Translations under genes and position numbers: made by a program | The notes under the pieces: model-generated | Databases searched by the model: none | Told to the model about the DNA's origin: nothing | Seen by the model: only the letters and a program-made list of their open reading frames with translations | From: Verrucomicrobiia bacterium | GTDB taxonomy: Bacteria; Verrucomicrobiota; Verrucomicrobiia; Limisphaerales; UBA8199 | Reading direction: 5' to 3' | Length of the DNA: 43,808 bases | Assembly: GCA_035946615.1 (NCBI GenBank) | Contig: DASYZB010000128.1 | Coordinates: 1-43,808 of the forward strand | In this document: in pieces, positions 29,901-37,926 of the stretch | How the letters are laid out: the number at the start of each line of letters is the position of its first letter | Numbering within the stretch: position 1 is the first letter of the stretch

Positions 29901-30901
29901 CCGACCTGGACGGCTGGCGGGTTCTGGACCACCTCAAAGTGGATTTGGCCACTCGCCATATCCCGGTTCACGTAATCTCTGTCGAACAAGACCCCGAGCC
30001 AACTCGCACGCAGGGCGCCTTGGGTTTTATTACCAAGTCCGAAACCAAGGACTCCTTGCGCGATGCTTTTGCCCAGCTCAAACAATTCGTCGAACGCCCG
30101 GTCAAAAACCTGCTGGTGGTTGAAGACGACGAAGTCCAAACCGGCAACATCCGCGAACTCATCGGCAACGGCGACGTGAAAACGACCGTCGTGGGCACCG
30201 GTAAGGATGCCCTCGCGGCGCTGCAGACCGAGAAGTACGATTGCATGGTGCTCGATCTGGGCCTGCCCGATATGCCCGGCACCGAGCTGCTCGAGCAAAT
30301 CAAAAACGCCCAAGGCACCCGCGCTCTGCCAGTCATCATTTATACCGCGCGGGATTTGTCGCCGGACGAGAAATCAAAACTCGCGCACCTGGCCGAATCC
30401 ATTGTGCTCAAGGACGTGCGGTCTCCCGATCGGCTGCTCGATGAAACGGCGCTGCTCCTCCACCGCAATGTGGCCAAATTGCCCGAGCGCCAGCGCAAAA
30501 TGCTCGAACACCTCCATCATGGGGTGCTGGAAGGGAAAAAAGTCCTGGTGGTCGATGACGACGTTCGCAACATCTTCGCCATGACCAGTGTCCTGGAACG
30601 TTTCAAAATGAACGTTCTTTCGGCTGAAAATGGGAAGGACGCCATTCAACTATTGATGGAGAATCGTGACATCGACGTTGTCCTCATGGACATCATGCTC
30701 CCCACGATGGATGGGTACACCACTATCCGCGCCATCCGGGACATCGCTGTCTTCAAGCAACTGCCCATTATCGCCGTCACCGCCAAGGCTATGAAAGGCG
30801 ACCGTGAAAAATGCATCGCGGCCGGCGCTTCGGATTATCTCTGCAAGCCTGTTGAATCCGAGCAACTCCGCTCGACCCTGCGCCTATGGCTGCATCATTG
30901 A
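23921..30901 (+). CDS. Giant hybrid histidine kinase: ~15 HAMP units, GAF, HisKA, HATPase, three receivers
   Basis: A 2326-residue soluble-looking sensor kinase. A basic, Pro/Ser-rich N-terminal tail is followed from about residue 60 by about 15 HAMP-type units of 92 residues. The first two are divergent; the rest carry GKLGGQA, [11 protein letters not shown] and [10 protein letters not shown] motifs. The array runs to about residue 1400. Then follow a GAF domain (about 1420-1580), a coiled coil of repeated EEL/QAR heptads, HisKA with H1657 ([10 protein letters not shown]), HATPase ([22 protein letters not shown]), and three receiver domains with phospho-acceptors D1990, D2112 and D2257. No membrane span is visible, so it is probably cytosolic. 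The tandem 92-residue HAMP plan matches group III (Nik1-type) kinases known from fungi. Two signalling genes follow directly. Confidence 0.96.
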   Translation: MKKPSIEMEAAAPESPINQPMSTTASGPNQRRKRPSPPGKRSLGPVNGNSGQSNGDGELDSAMMLAALMAIKQGDFNARLPIAWTGINGKVADTFNDVAELMSQSTSELNRISRVVGQEGRIQERLTLGHVQGAWSDRVNSVNLLIDCLAHPVSETARVIGAVAKGDLSQTMALEMDGRKLEGEFLRTAKTVNTMVNQLGAFASEVNRVAREVGTEGKLGGQAKVKGVAGTWKDLTDNVNLMASNLTSQVRNIATVTTAVANGDLTKKITVDVRGEFLELKDTINTMVDQLRSFASEVTRVAREVGTEGKLGGQAKVEGVSGTWKDLTDNVNFMAGNLTSQVRNIAAVTTAVATGDLSKKITVDVKGEILELKNTINTMVDQLSSFAAEVTRVAREVGTEGKLGGQAEVKGVAGTWKDLTDSVNSMAGNLTAQVRNIADVTTAVANGDLSKKITVDVKGEILQLKDTINTMVDQLRSFASEVTRVAREVGTEGKLGGQADVKGVAGTWKDLTDNVNFMASNLTVQLRDVSKVATAIANGDLTQKITVDVRGEILQIKNVINTMVDQLSSFAAEVTRVAREVGTEGKLGGQAEVKGVAGTWKDLTDNVNFMAGNLTSQVRNIAEVTTAVATGDLSKKITVNVRGEILELKNTINTMVDQLSSFAAEVTRVAREVGTEGKLGGQAEVKGVAGTWKDLTDSVNSMAGNLTGQVRNIAEVTTAVANGDLSKKITVDVKGEILELKDTINTMVDQLRSFASEVTRVAREVGTEGKLGGQADVKGVAGTWKDLTDSVNSMAGNLTAQVRNIADVTTAVANGDLSKKITVDVKGEILQLKDTMNTMVDQLRSFAAEVTRVAREVGTEGKLGGQAFVRGVAGTWKDLTDSVNSMASNLTAQVRNIADVTTAVANGDLSKKITVDVRGEILQLKDTINTMVDQLSSFAAEVTRVAREVGTEGKLGGQAEVKGVAGTWKDLTDSVNSMASNLTGQVRNIAAVTTAVANGDLSKKITVDVKGEILELKNTVNTMVDQLSSFAAEVTRVAREVGTEGKLGGQAEVKGVAGTWKDLTDSVNSMASNLTGQVRNIAAVTTAVATGDLSKKITVDVKGEILELKDTINTMVDQLRSFASEVTRVAREVGSEGKLGGQADVRGLAGVWKDLTDNVNFMASNLTTQVRNIAAVTTAVANGDLSKKITVDVKGEILELKNTVNIMVDQLSSFADEVTRVAREVGTEGKLGGQAQVKGVSGTWKDLTDNVNFMASNLTNQVRGIAKVVTAVANGDLKRKLLVEAKGEIAELADTINSMIDTLATFADQVTTVAREVGVEGKLGGQASVPGAAGTWKDLTDNVNQLAANLTTQVRAIAEVATAVTQGDLTRSIQVDVKGEILQLKDTINEMIRNLKDTTIKNNEQDWLKTNLAKFTRMLQGQKDMLTVGKLILSELAPVVSAQHGVFYLMETPKEEPVSEENQNDPYLKLLASYAFRSRKNIGNKFSLGEGLVGQAALEKERILVTNAPDDYVQVTSGLGQAKPTNIIVLPVLFEGQVKAVMELSSFERFSPTHQAFLDQLVESIGIVLNTIEANSRTEDLLKQSQSLAKELQSRQEELQQTNLELQDKAKLLAEQNAEVERKNSEVEQARQALEEKAEQLAVTSRYKSEFMANMSHELRTPLNSLLILADQLAHNTEGNLTPKQIEFARTIHASGQDLLTLINDILDLSKIESGTVTVDVAALRFLDLHDYVERTFRHVAEAKGLDFKIELDPDLPSNIFTDSQRLEQVIRNLLSNAFKFTEKGQVVFSLGTATEGWNPENESLNRARSVIAFSVSDSGIGIAPEKQQIIFEPFTQADGSTSRKYGGTGLGLAISRQIARLLGGEIRLASAVGQGSVFTLFLPQTHIPMRTPRRDLTHRPQTAGVPAVAQLAEQQPDEAGPVQQTLVEDDRAQIGPRDQVLLIVEDDPAFARILLDMAHEQGFKAIITTRGANALAMVRDLKPAAVTLDLHLPDLDGWRVLDHLKVDLATRHIPVHVISVEQDPEPTRTQGALGFITKSETKDSLRDAFAQLKQFVERPVKNLLVVEDDEVQTGNIRELIGNGDVKTTVVGTGKDALAALQTEKYDCMVLDLGLPDMPGTELLEQIKNAQGTRALPVIIYTARDLSPDEKSKLAHLAESIVLKDVRSPDRLLDETALLLHRNVAKLPERQRKMLEHLHHGVLEGKKVLVVDDDVRNIFAMTSVLERFKMNVLSAENGKDAIQLLMENRDIDVVLMDIMLPTMDGYTTIRAIRDIAVFKQLPIIAVTAKAMKGDREKCIAAGASDYLCKPVESEQLRSTLRLWLHH
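24541..28128 (+). repeat. Thirteen tandem 276-bp coding repeats (HAMP units)
   Basis: Near-identical 276-bp units begin at 24541 and recur at 24817, 25093, 25369 and so on to 27853, each encoding GKLGGQA...GTWKDLTD...NGDL...INTMVDQL. Adjacent units differ largely at synonymous sites, so protein sequence is held constant while DNA drifts. The last two units diverge more. Two less similar HAMP units precede the array. Such repeats are prone to recombination and to assembly collapse, so copy number should be treated with care. Confidence 0.93.
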
Positions 30902-30915
30902 TTGCGAGGCACCCC

Positions 30916-32586
30916 ATGAATGCAAACGAAGTCGTGCTGAGCGAACCGGCCTCCCCAGCCACCGAGTTTCCCTCCAACGGCTCGGTCCATAGCCCCGGCG
31001 CATCGGACCTCAAGGCCAGCATCCTGCTGGTCGATGATCGCCATGATAAGTTGCTGGCCGTCGAAACCATCCTCTCGACTTTGCACCAGAACATCGTCAC
31101 GGCCACCTCCGGCAAAGAGGCCCTGCGCCGGCTCCTCAAAGAGGATTTTGCGGTTATCCTGCTGGATGTTTCCATGCCCGGCATGGATGGCTTCGAGACC
31201 GCCGCCCTCATCCGGCAGCGCCCGCGCTGCGAGCATACCCCTATCATCTTTATCACCTCAATCGGCAATACCGAAAATCAAATCTCCCAGGGCTATGCCC
31301 TCGGCGCGGTCGATTACATGCTCACCCCGATCGTTCCCGAGGTCCTGCGCACCAAAGTCTCGGTTTTTGTCGAACTGCACAAGCAAACCCAGCTCATCAA
31401 GTTCCAGGCCGAACAGTTGCGCCAGTTCGAGCAGTACCGTTATCAGCAGGAATTGGCTTATGTCGCGGACCGTCTGGAAATCGAGACCCGGCGCAACCGG
31501 TTTTTCACGCTGGCCCAGGATATGTTGGCGATTGGCAATTTCGATGGAGGTCTTCTGCAGGTTAATGCGTCCTGGACTAAGACCATGGGCTACTCTGAAG
31601 AGGAACTTAAAGGCCTGACCGGATTCGATGTGGTTCACCCCGATGACCGGGAAAAACTAACGGCTGGGCTGACCGCTTTGAAAAGCGGCACAGCCCTGCC
31701 TACTTTTGAAGGCCGTTTCCGGCACAAAAACGGGTCCTACATTTGGCTCGAAGGAACCGCCACACCTTTTCTCGAGGAGAAGCTTATCTATATTTTCACC
31801 CGGGACATCACTCGCCGCAAGGAAGCCGAAGAGAAGATCGTCCATTTGAACCGCGAACTGGAACACCGGGTGGCGGCGCTCACGGAGGCCAACGCCGAAC
31901 TTGAGGCCTTCAACTACTCGATAGCGCATGATTTGCGAACCCCGCTTCGGTCAATGAGCGGCTTTGCCAGGGCGCTGCTTGAAGACGAAACCGCCAACCT
32001 CACTCCGCTCGGCCTCGAATACGCCACACGCGTCGCCCGGTCGGCCAAGTACATGGACTCTTTGCTGCTCGACCTGCTGGCTTATAGCCGGCTGGCCCGC
32101 GCGGAGATGGTTCCGGGGCCGGTCAATCTCGAAGAGCCGATCAACGAGCTCCTGACAGTTCTCGACCAGGAAATTCGCGAGCGCAAAGCCAAGGTCGAGG
32201 TCAACTCGCCTCTGGGCGAGGTGTGCGCCCACACCCCCACCCTCAAACAGATTCTCTCAAACCTCATCGGCAATAGCCTCAAGTTCACCGCCCAAGGGCG
32301 CCCCCCGCTCTTGAGCATCTTTACCAGCAAACATCCTGGCTTTGTCCGACTCTGGGTCGAAGACAATGGGATTGGGATTGCCCCTGAATATCACGAAAAG
32401 ATTTTCGGTTTGTTCCAACGCCTGCACGACTCCAATAATTACCCCGGCACCGGCATCGGCCTGGCCCTCGTGAAAAAAGGGGCTGAGCGCATGGGCGGGC
32501 GCGCTGGAGTCGAATCCGAGTTGGGCAAGGGCAGCCGCTTCTGGGTGGATTTGCCCGCCATAGAACCCTCCCATGACAGAAAATAG
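30916..32586 (+). CDS. Receiver-PAS-histidine kinase (hybrid sensor kinase)
   Basis: A 556-residue kinase. The N-terminal receiver (SILLVDDRHDKLLAVETIL) has phospho-acceptor D84 in LLDVSMPGMDGFE. A helical linker leads to a PAS/PAC domain (GYSEEELKGLTGFDVVHPDD; FRHKNGSYIWLEGTATP) at about 195-310. HisKA follows with H338 in YSIAHDLRTPLRSMSGF, then HATPase (LSNLIGNSLKFTAQG; GTGIGLALVKKGAERMGG). This kinase half is phytochrome/bacteriophytochrome-like. I chose ATG 30916 because GCGAGG precedes it; an ATG at 30886 would overlap the previous gene. The start is 15 bases after the giant kinase stop, and its end overlaps the next receiver gene, so the three form one operon. The leading receiver is a likely target of the giant kinase (inference). 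Confidence 0.95.
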   Translation: MNANEVVLSEPASPATEFPSNGSVHSPGASDLKASILLVDDRHDKLLAVETILSTLHQNIVTATSGKEALRRLLKEDFAVILLDVSMPGMDGFETAALIRQRPRCEHTPIIFITSIGNTENQISQGYALGAVDYMLTPIVPEVLRTKVSVFVELHKQTQLIKFQAEQLRQFEQYRYQQELAYVADRLEIETRRNRFFTLAQDMLAIGNFDGGLLQVNASWTKTMGYSEEELKGLTGFDVVHPDDREKLTAGLTALKSGTALPTFEGRFRHKNGSYIWLEGTATPFLEEKLIYIFTRDITRRKEAEEKIVHLNRELEHRVAALTEANAELEAFNYSIAHDLRTPLRSMSGFARALLEDETANLTPLGLEYATRVARSAKYMDSLLLDLLAYSRLARAEMVPGPVNLEEPINELLTVLDQEIRERKAKVEVNSPLGEVCAHTPTLKQILSNLIGNSLKFTAQGRPPLLSIFTSKHPGFVRLWVEDNGIGIAPEYHEKIFGLFQRLHDSNNYPGTGIGLALVKKGAERMGGRAGVESELGKGSRFWVDLPAIEPSHDRK

Positions 32587-33013
32587 AGTCTCAGAAAACA
32601 GAATCCTTCACGTCGAGGATAACCCGGACGATGTGCTCTTGACGGCGATGGCCTTTCGCAAGGCCGGGGCCGACGCAAAACTTGAGGTGGCCACTGATGG
32701 CGATAAAGCCATAGCTGCATTATCCAACGGCACTCCCCACCGCCTTCCGGTGTGCGTTCTGCTCGATATCAAGCTCCCCAGCAAGTCCGGTTTGGAGGTC
32801 CTCGCCTGGATACGTGGCCAGCCTCGGCTCAAACGCCTTCCGGTGATCATGCTCACCTCCTCGCTGATCCCGGACGACATCAAACGGGCATACGATCTCG
32901 GGGCCAATTCATATCTCCTCAAGCCTTCCGACCTGGATGGCCTCATCAGCCTCGCCAAAACAATCGACCACTACTGGCTCCGCACCAACACACCCCCGCC
33001 CCCGCCGGGATGA
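32573..33013 (+). CDS. Stand-alone response regulator (Rcp1-like receiver)
   Basis: A 146-residue single receiver domain without an output domain. It shows the acidic pair in ILHVEDNPDDVLL, the phospho-acceptor D65 in VLLDIKLPSKSG, the switch threonine in IMLTSS, and the lysine in LLKPSDLDG. This VEDNPDD type resembles Rcp1, the partner of phytochrome kinases. It overlaps the kinase gene by 14 bases, which indicates translational coupling and a cognate pairing. The tail is proline-rich (TPPPPPG). Output probably goes through protein contact, not DNA binding (inference). Confidence 0.95.
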   Translation: MTENRVSENRILHVEDNPDDVLLTAMAFRKAGADAKLEVATDGDKAIAALSNGTPHRLPVCVLLDIKLPSKSGLEVLAWIRGQPRLKRLPVIMLTSSLIPDDIKRAYDLGANSYLLKPSDLDGLISLAKTIDHYWLRTNTPPPPPG

Positions 33014-33055
33014 GGCCGCCGCTCTCCGGAGGGCACGTTTTAAAATAGATTGCCG

Positions 33056-33568
33056 CTACCCTCCTCCACCCTTGCTCTGTCTGCGGGGCAGCTTGATGAC
33101 CTTATCTTTTAGCCGTTCCCTTGTCTTACCCTCTTCAGGCAATCGGCAGCGGGTCAGCCAGAAATCTGCCACCTGTCGAAGGGCATTAATGAATTCTGTC
33201 AGTTCAAGAGGCTTAGTCAGAAAGGAGTTCGCTCCTAATTGATATGCCCGCCTCACATCCGGCGAATAGGTGGAAGTGGTCAGCACCACAGCGGGCAAAT
33301 GCCTCAAAGCCGGTTCCTGCCTCAACCACGTGAGCACCTCGAATCCGCTCATCCGGGGCATTCCAAGGTCCAGCAGGATCAGCTTGGGCAATGGATAATG
33401 CTCGCGGTCGCCATAGGGCCCTTGCCCGAGCAGGTAATGCTTGAGCAACTCGCCATCCGAGACAACGACCAGGCGTTCCTTAATCCCGAGTTTCTTGAAC
33501 GCCCGCTGTATAAACAGCGCGTCATCGGGATTATCTTCTGCCAGTAAAACTATGCCGCCATTTGCCAT
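33056..33568 (-). CDS. Stand-alone response regulator (Rcp1-like receiver)
   Basis: A 170-residue single receiver of the same VLLAEDNPDDALF type as the gene at 32573. The phospho-acceptor is D67 (LILLDLGMPRMSG), the switch residues VVLTTS, and the lysine is in FLTKPLELTEF. A basic C-terminal tail (KTRERLKDKVIKLPRRQSK) is distinctive and could bind nucleic acid or a partner. I place the start at ATG 33568, just before the receiver fold; the frame is open to 33616. It is convergent with the signalling operon, 42 bases from its end, so it is a paralogue under separate control. Confidence 0.92.
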   Translation of the reverse strand: MANGGIVLLAEDNPDDALFIQRAFKKLGIKERLVVVSDGELLKHYLLGQGPYGDREHYPLPKLILLDLGMPRMSGFEVLTWLRQEPALRHLPAVVLTTSTYSPDVRRAYQLGANSFLTKPLELTEFINALRQVADFWLTRCRLPEEGKTRERLKDKVIKLPRRQSKGGGG

Positions 33569-33908
33569 GTCGCTTATGCCCGCCCCAGTGTTTCGGCGCC
33601 CCTGGTCTGCGCGCATCAGTCTAAGACAGAATCCAAAAATCGCTAAAGAAATTTTTTTGAGCCTCGGATTACGCGCAACAAATCGGGTGATTTCCCAGGG
33701 CCAAGGACAAGGTCAGTTCCAAACCTTTGCAGGAGACGACGCAAGGAGTCGAGTCTCTGATCAAGATTGTCAGTCTGGCCACCTTTGTTCACCTGGGGCT
33801 AATGACAGAGTCGAAGCAACGAGCCGCCATCTGTTCTCTGTAGTGGCGTTTTGAGGCAAGCCATTATAAAACATAACTGTGCCTCGCAAAATCAGCATCA
33901 GCTTTGTA
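33569..33908. other. Intergenic region without a supported gene
   Basis: This 340-base gap separates the divergent receiver gene and the methyltransferase. Short frames cross it, but none has a start signal or coding character. It must hold the promoters of both neighbours; no clear -35/-10 pair, hairpin or repeat was recognised. Confidence 0.6.
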
Positions 33909-34670
33909 ATGGCTTTGCGCCGCCTTTGGCTCGTGCCTGCGCTTTGTCTGGCGCTTTGGCCGTCGCGCGCCAAGGCCCTCGATCAAACCTACCCGGCTGT
34001 CACTAATCGCTACGAGTTCCGCCGCGCGCACGACCCGGACGGGATTGGGAAGTTCTACATGGGCCGTGAGATAGCGCAAGTGATGGGCCACCAGGCGGCT
34101 GATTGGCTGGAGCGTCCGGAGCGCGAGCTGCAAGAGAATACTTCAGTGCTGATCGAACAACTGGGCGTCAAACCTGGGCAAGTGATGGCCGACATCGGGG
34201 CGGGCACCGGTTATTTAAGCCGGCGCTTGGCCCGTAAAACAGGTCCTTCCGGAAAAGTACTCGCCGAAGATATTCAACCCGAGATGCTGGAGTTGCTGTC
34301 TAAAAACATGGCGTCACGGGCCATCACCAATGTGGTCCCGATCCTGGGAACAGCGACCGACCCGCGGCTGCCGGCCAGGGCGGTGGACCTGGTTGTTCTG
34401 GTGGATGTATATCACGAATTCGATTTCCCATATGAAATGATGCAGGCCATTTGCCGGTCTCTAAAGCCCAATGGCCGGGTGGCGTTCGTCGAGTATCGGG
34501 CCGAGGACCCGGCTGTGCCAATCAAGCCTCTGCACAAGATGAGCCGGGCCCAGGTTAAAAAAGAGATGTCGGTCTTGCCGCTGCGCTGGGTCCGGACCAT
34601 CGAGATACTGCCCTGGCAACATATTTTGGTATTTCAGTTCAATGGCAGTTCGAGCCAGGCAAAAAGATGA
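33909..34670 (+). CDS. Class I SAM-dependent methyltransferase with N-terminal signal-like segment
   Basis: A methyltransferase of 253 residues from ATG 33909 (a GTG at 33879 gives 263; neither has a convincing ribosome binding site). SAM motif I is MADIGAGTGYLSRRLA near residues 93-108, motif II is KVLAEDIQPEML, and the acidic/post-I segment is DLVVLVDVYHEFDFPYEMM, followed by LKPNGRVAFVEYRAED. Unusually, the N-terminus reads as a Sec-type signal: ALRR, then LWLVPALCLALWPSRAKA. Methyltransferases with such leaders recur in Verrucomicrobia and Planctomycetes; whether the enzyme is exported or membrane tethered is unclear, since SAM is cytosolic. The substrate is unknown. It ends 7 bases from the convergent glycosidase stop. 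Confidence 0.88.
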   Translation: MALRRLWLVPALCLALWPSRAKALDQTYPAVTNRYEFRRAHDPDGIGKFYMGREIAQVMGHQAADWLERPERELQENTSVLIEQLGVKPGQVMADIGAGTGYLSRRLARKTGPSGKVLAEDIQPEMLELLSKNMASRAITNVVPILGTATDPRLPARAVDLVVLVDVYHEFDFPYEMMQAICRSLKPNGRVAFVEYRAEDPAVPIKPLHKMSRAQVKKEMSVLPLRWVRTIEILPWQHILVFQFNGSSSQAKR

Positions 34671-34677
34671 GCCGCAA

Positions 34678-36306
34678 CTATTTTTTCTTCAGCAGCAGCG
34701 CCCAATCCAGCCAGCCCGGGGTGTGCGGTGAGGTCCAAACCGGGCCTTGAATCGGCGGCAAGGGCGCGGTTTCTCCGGTAAAGGCGTTGAACCAGGTTCC
34801 TTCGTATGCGCCCGGTTCGAGGTGTATTGTGACGTCTCCTTCCCGAGGCAGGTACACGGCGTAAATCTCGCCCGGTTTGGCCAGGCAAAACGCGCCGTTG
34901 TTGACCAGTTCGTCATGGGGTTGGGTCTTCCACCAGTCGAAGCTCGTGAAGAAATCGACCATGTGCTCATACCCTTTGAGCATCACCATGGTGTCGTCGC
35001 CGCGCCCATTAATCCAGCCGCCGCCGGTGTCGGGCCAGATATTGACGCCGCGCCGCGCCGTCTCCCCGGCGGTGCCGTAAGCGCCGGCCATGGCGATTTC
35101 CCAGGCCATGTGACGCAAGGTCTCCGCCGAATCCCCGTGCGGGTAAGGTCCCCAATGAGGGTAGTGGTCTTCATAGCCGTATTCTTCATTGCATTGTGGG
35201 ATGATGCGGCCCGTTTTGAGCTGGATTTGCCTCTCATCGAGCATCAGGGCGTGCTGGCTTCGTGACCAATCCTGGATGGACGTAAACCCGAACCAAGCCG
35301 AGGCGCGGTCCTGGTGCTGGCGCTGAACCGGGTGGCTGGAGGCCAGGTGCCTGGCTTGGTCTAATCCAACCAGCATGGCGCCGGTCTGGTGCGCCCAGGC
35401 TTCATCGCGAAAACTGTCCAAATCATCCCCGAGGTCCCAGGTGATATTCGAAAATGCGCCCAGGCGCGCGGCGGCGTAGTGGATGTAGCGCCGCTCGTCC
35501 TGGCTGCCGGCGGGGGGTTGGGCGTGGTGAGTCGAGATGTCGAGAATCACCGAGATGATCATATCGCGCTGGCGGGCGAAGCGGAGCATGCGCTCCCATT
35601 TCTGCCAATAACCAACATTGAAGCGCGCGTAATCCAGGCCGGGGTGCTCGAAATCTCCAGGCGCCTTGCCGGCCCAGGGGCGCAGGGCCATGGTGAAGTT
35701 TTCGCCAGTCATCACCGGCTCGCCCCAATAAATGTTGGCATCGCCTGAGAGCAGCACACGCAGCCGATTGATCTTCAGCCGGTGCAGCCGCTCGATGGCG
35801 TTCTGGATGATTCGCTCATCCCGCCAACCCATCAGCCAGAACGCCGTCGTGCCATTGAAAAAATAGTGCTCCCCGGTCCCTTCCCAAATGAAATGCCACG
35901 GGTATTTTGGGTCCACGCGAATTGGGCCGCGGCGATGACCGGCGGTTGCGTGGAACGTGCCGGTGTTTGTTCGTGCGAAATCGCCCTCGCGGTAAATGAC
36001 CGAATAGGAATAGTCACCCGCAACGTCGGGCATAAAGCGGATGCGAAACAGACCGCCATCGGGTGAATCGCAGAAACCTTCCACCGGGACGCCGGTGCTT
36101 TCGCCGTTAGGGGCGAACGAGCCGCTCAGCGCGGCCTGGGTGAAAGGGTTTGAGGTGTCCGGTCCGTCCACGCGCGCGGACACTTCGGTAAAATCATAGA
36201 CCTCGACGTCCCTGGCGGGCTCGAACGAGACCCCCCGGGGCGCGGCAGAAAGCGGGTGTCCCACAGCCAAGGAGAGCAGGGCAATGAAGCCAATTCGATT
36301 GTTCAT
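34678..36306 (-). CDS. Secreted DUF5060/DUF4038 (apiosidase-like) glycoside hydrolase
   Basis: A 542-residue secreted enzyme. A signal peptide (MNNRIGFIALLSLAVGHPLSAA) leads to a DUF5060 beta-sandwich (residues about 25-120: VSFEPARDVEVYDFTEVSARV; FRIRFMPDVAGDYSYSV). Then comes a DUF4038-type TIM barrel (about 140-440: YFFNGTTAFWLMGW; RLKINRLRVLLSGD; AFSNITWDLGDDLD), with an acidic strand end PQCNEEYGYED that probably holds a catalytic Glu. A C-terminal collagen-binding-2-like beta domain ends in GWLDWALLLKKK (EIYAVYLPREGDVTIHLEPG; YEGTWFNAFTGE). Family members cleave plant cell-wall side chains such as apiose (known for some). It acts in the periplasm or outside the cell. The ATG lacks a clear ribosome binding site. 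Confidence 0.93.
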   Translation of the reverse strand: MNNRIGFIALLSLAVGHPLSAAPRGVSFEPARDVEVYDFTEVSARVDGPDTSNPFTQAALSGSFAPNGESTGVPVEGFCDSPDGGLFRIRFMPDVAGDYSYSVIYREGDFARTNTGTFHATAGHRRGPIRVDPKYPWHFIWEGTGEHYFFNGTTAFWLMGWRDERIIQNAIERLHRLKINRLRVLLSGDANIYWGEPVMTGENFTMALRPWAGKAPGDFEHPGLDYARFNVGYWQKWERMLRFARQRDMIISVILDISTHHAQPPAGSQDERRYIHYAAARLGAFSNITWDLGDDLDSFRDEAWAHQTGAMLVGLDQARHLASSHPVQRQHQDRASAWFGFTSIQDWSRSQHALMLDERQIQLKTGRIIPQCNEEYGYEDHYPHWGPYPHGDSAETLRHMAWEIAMAGAYGTAGETARRGVNIWPDTGGGWINGRGDDTMVMLKGYEHMVDFFTSFDWWKTQPHDELVNNGAFCLAKPGEIYAVYLPREGDVTIHLEPGAYEGTWFNAFTGETAPLPPIQGPVWTSPHTPGWLDWALLLKKK

Positions 36307-36358
36307 AGTGGGCGCGGCTACTTTAGCGCCGAGGGCAGGGGTGAGTCACGGGGAATTT

Positions 36359-36712
36359 CTATTGACCTATTGACTGCTTACTGCTTCGGTTGGCGGCGTT
36401 GTTGCTTGTGTTGGAGCCTTTTTGTTCAATACCGTGGGATCGAGCGCTTGCGCGCGGAGAATATTTCGCTCCTCTTAAGGGTCGCATTACGAAACCATTT
36501 TCCGTGAAAGCGGTTCTAACAGGGGCGGAATGGAAGCTAAGCACGTCGCCGCTAGGTGAAGGATGTCTTTGACCGTCCGGACGCACGACGTAGCAACGGC
36601 TGGTCGAATTTATTAGGACCGCTTCAGCGCCTCTCAATGCAATCGCCCGCCTGCCGGTTTCATGAGCCAGATGTGCGCGGGGATAAAAGACGGTGAAATC
36701 GTCATATTTCAT
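36359..36712 (-). CDS. Doubtful 117-codon ORF in the gap after the toxin-like locus
   Basis: The 432-base stretch 36307-36738 holds one frame starting ATG 36712, 27 bases after the third immunity remnant. Its product (MKYDDFTVFYPRAHLAHETG...) is rich in Arg and Ser and shows no domain, no membrane span and little codon bias; the last 40 residues look like translated non-coding DNA. It could be the remains of another gene. Nothing else is visible in this stretch. Confidence 0.2.
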   Translation of the reverse strand: MKYDDFTVFYPRAHLAHETGRRAIALRGAEAVLINSTSRCYVVRPDGQRHPSPSGDVLSFHSAPVRTAFTENGFVMRPLRGAKYSPRASARSHGIEQKGSNTSNNAANRSSKQSIGQ

Positions 36713-36738
36713 AATCTTAACATATTCTTCTCAGGGCC

Positions 36739-36915
36739 TCACTCAGGATCAATGCGCACAGGGTCCACATTGAGAGCAATCTTGTTCTTCAGGCAGTGCT
36801 GGTAAAACCGCTGGGAAATCACGAGAGCGGGGTGGGTCTCCATGTAGTGCTCCAGCGTCCTGGCGATGTCAAAGGGCCCCATTTGCACCAGGTCGCTTTG
36901 CCGGTAATGCACCTG
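36739..36915 (-). pseudogene. C-terminal remnant of a third immunity-like paralogue
   Basis: Read on the minus strand, this segment gives about 58 codons: VHYRQSDLVQMGPFDIART, then LVISQRFYQHCLKNKI, ending VDPVRIDPE and a TGA at 36739-36741. It matches the last 58 residues of the intact neighbour at 37126 (PHYRRSEL, FDIAQTFE, LVVSQRFYRYCLQNKI, RIDPE). No start and no N-terminal part are present; the frame is joined upstream to unrelated toxin-middle sequence. It is a recombination scar. Confidence 0.8.
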
Positions 36916-37125
36916 TCTCGGGTGACCGTCTTGATGTCCAGCCCCGGCCGTGGGGTGCCGCCGCAGCTAAATCCCAGCGGGGCGACGAACGTTTCGTAAC
37001 TGCCCGGGCCGTGCAAGAGGAGGTCCAACTCGATTTGAGGGTCGCAAGCAGGCGGGTTGGCGAGACCATTGTTCAAGGTTGGCCACGTAGTTGGCGCAGG
37101 GCCCTGGGTCGCTGGTCGACTGGAT
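36916..37125 (-). pseudogene. Fragment of the toxin-like giant protein's middle region
   Basis: Directly after the immunity gene stop at 37126, the minus strand reads IQSTSDPGPCANYVAN and, after a one-base shift, ANPPACDPQIELDLLLHG, SYETFVAPLGFSCGGTP and LDIKTV. These match the giant protein's own middle (QSTSDSQACANYVAN, CDPQIELDLVWH, GYETFVVPLGFSYGGNP) near 41850-42060. The fragment has lost frame and both ends. It then joins the third immunity remnant, so a toxin-immunity copy was deleted here, leaving about 210 bases. Confidence 0.8.
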
Positions 37126-37926
37126 TTACTCCGGGTCGATTCGAGCGGGCATGGCCTCGAGTCGGATTTTGTTCTGCAGGCAATACCGGTAAAACCGCTG
37201 GGAGACGACCAAGGCATGCTCTCGCATCCCCAGCCGCTCAAATGTCTGGGCGATGTCGAACGAGCCTACCTTCTCAAGTTCGCTCCGCCGGTAATGCGGC
37301 TCCCCGTAGCGGTAGGGCTCATCCTCGATGCCGTAAGTTTCGACGGGGCAGTCCCTAAAGGGAACCGAGTTGACCATCTTCGGCAAGCTCAGGTGGCTCT
37401 TTAGCTCCCAAAAGGGCTCTCGAGAGCCGTGTATTGACTTTCCTTTTATGCAGACCTCCCCGAAGGCCAAGGAGGCCAAGTTGCCACTCTCCAGGGTGCG
37501 ACGGACGCTATCCGATACCACGATCCACGGCTTTGGGTAGATCGAACCCACCTTCACGCTGCTTTTGGCCTTGGTAGCTGGAAGCCACAACCGGCCTGCA
37601 GCGTCCCGCTGGTCGGCGTCCTGGAACATCTTGCGCTGGATCAGCAGTAGAAGGAGAGGCGCCTCTTTTAGATCGACCGCATCATAAATGCGGACCAAAC
37701 CGTACACATAAGACCCGACCGTCTCTCCCCGGGTCTCTTTCAGGCCTTGCTCCTTGCAGAGCGCCAAAACACGCTCAACAAGGCGCCCCGATTCCTCGTC
37801 GCCCGGCTTGGCCTCCAGAAAGAAAAAGTCTGATTTTCGGCTCGTCGGGTACAAGCTGCAGATTGACTCATAGAGGTCTATAGGAGTTCGCCGTTGACTA
37901 ACTGAGATGCTGCGAAACAGTTTCAT
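37126..37926 (-). CDS. Putative immunity protein, paralogue 2
   Basis: A 266-residue soluble protein, family not recognised. It aligns along its length with the product at 38291: SYVYGLV/SYGYVLD, ADQRDAAGRLWL/DDNRDVEGRLRL, WIVVSDSVRRTLESG/WLVAADSTRQMLEQG, PFWELKSHLSLPK/PYWELGTSITLPK, FDIAQTFE, and a common RIDPE/RLDE end. Its ATG (37924-37926) overlaps as ATGA the TGA of a toxin C-terminal remnant, exactly as the intact pair at 39133. The two are diverged paralogues, not recent copies. An immunity role is inferred from position and duplication. A toxin fragment and a third paralogue tail follow. Confidence 0.7.
   Translation of the reverse strand: MKLFRSISVSQRRTPIDLYESICSLYPTSRKSDFFFLEAKPGDEESGRLVERVLALCKEQGLKETRGETVGSYVYGLVRIYDAVDLKEAPLLLLLIQRKMFQDADQRDAAGRLWLPATKAKSSVKVGSIYPKPWIVVSDSVRRTLESGNLASLAFGEVCIKGKSIHGSREPFWELKSHLSLPKMVNSVPFRDCPVETYGIEDEPYRYGEPHYRRSELEKVGSFDIAQTFERLGMREHALVVSQRFYRYCLQNKIRLEAMPARIDPE

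Noticed and set aside
33014-33055. Possible terminator between the convergent receiver genes
   Set aside because: Only a short CTCCGGAG palindrome without a T tract is present; not enough to call.
36819-37241. 140-codon minus-strand frame taken as a gene
   Set aside because: Its readable part is a frameshifted fragment of the giant toxin-like protein. The rest is out-of-frame immunity sequence, so it is a scar and not a gene.
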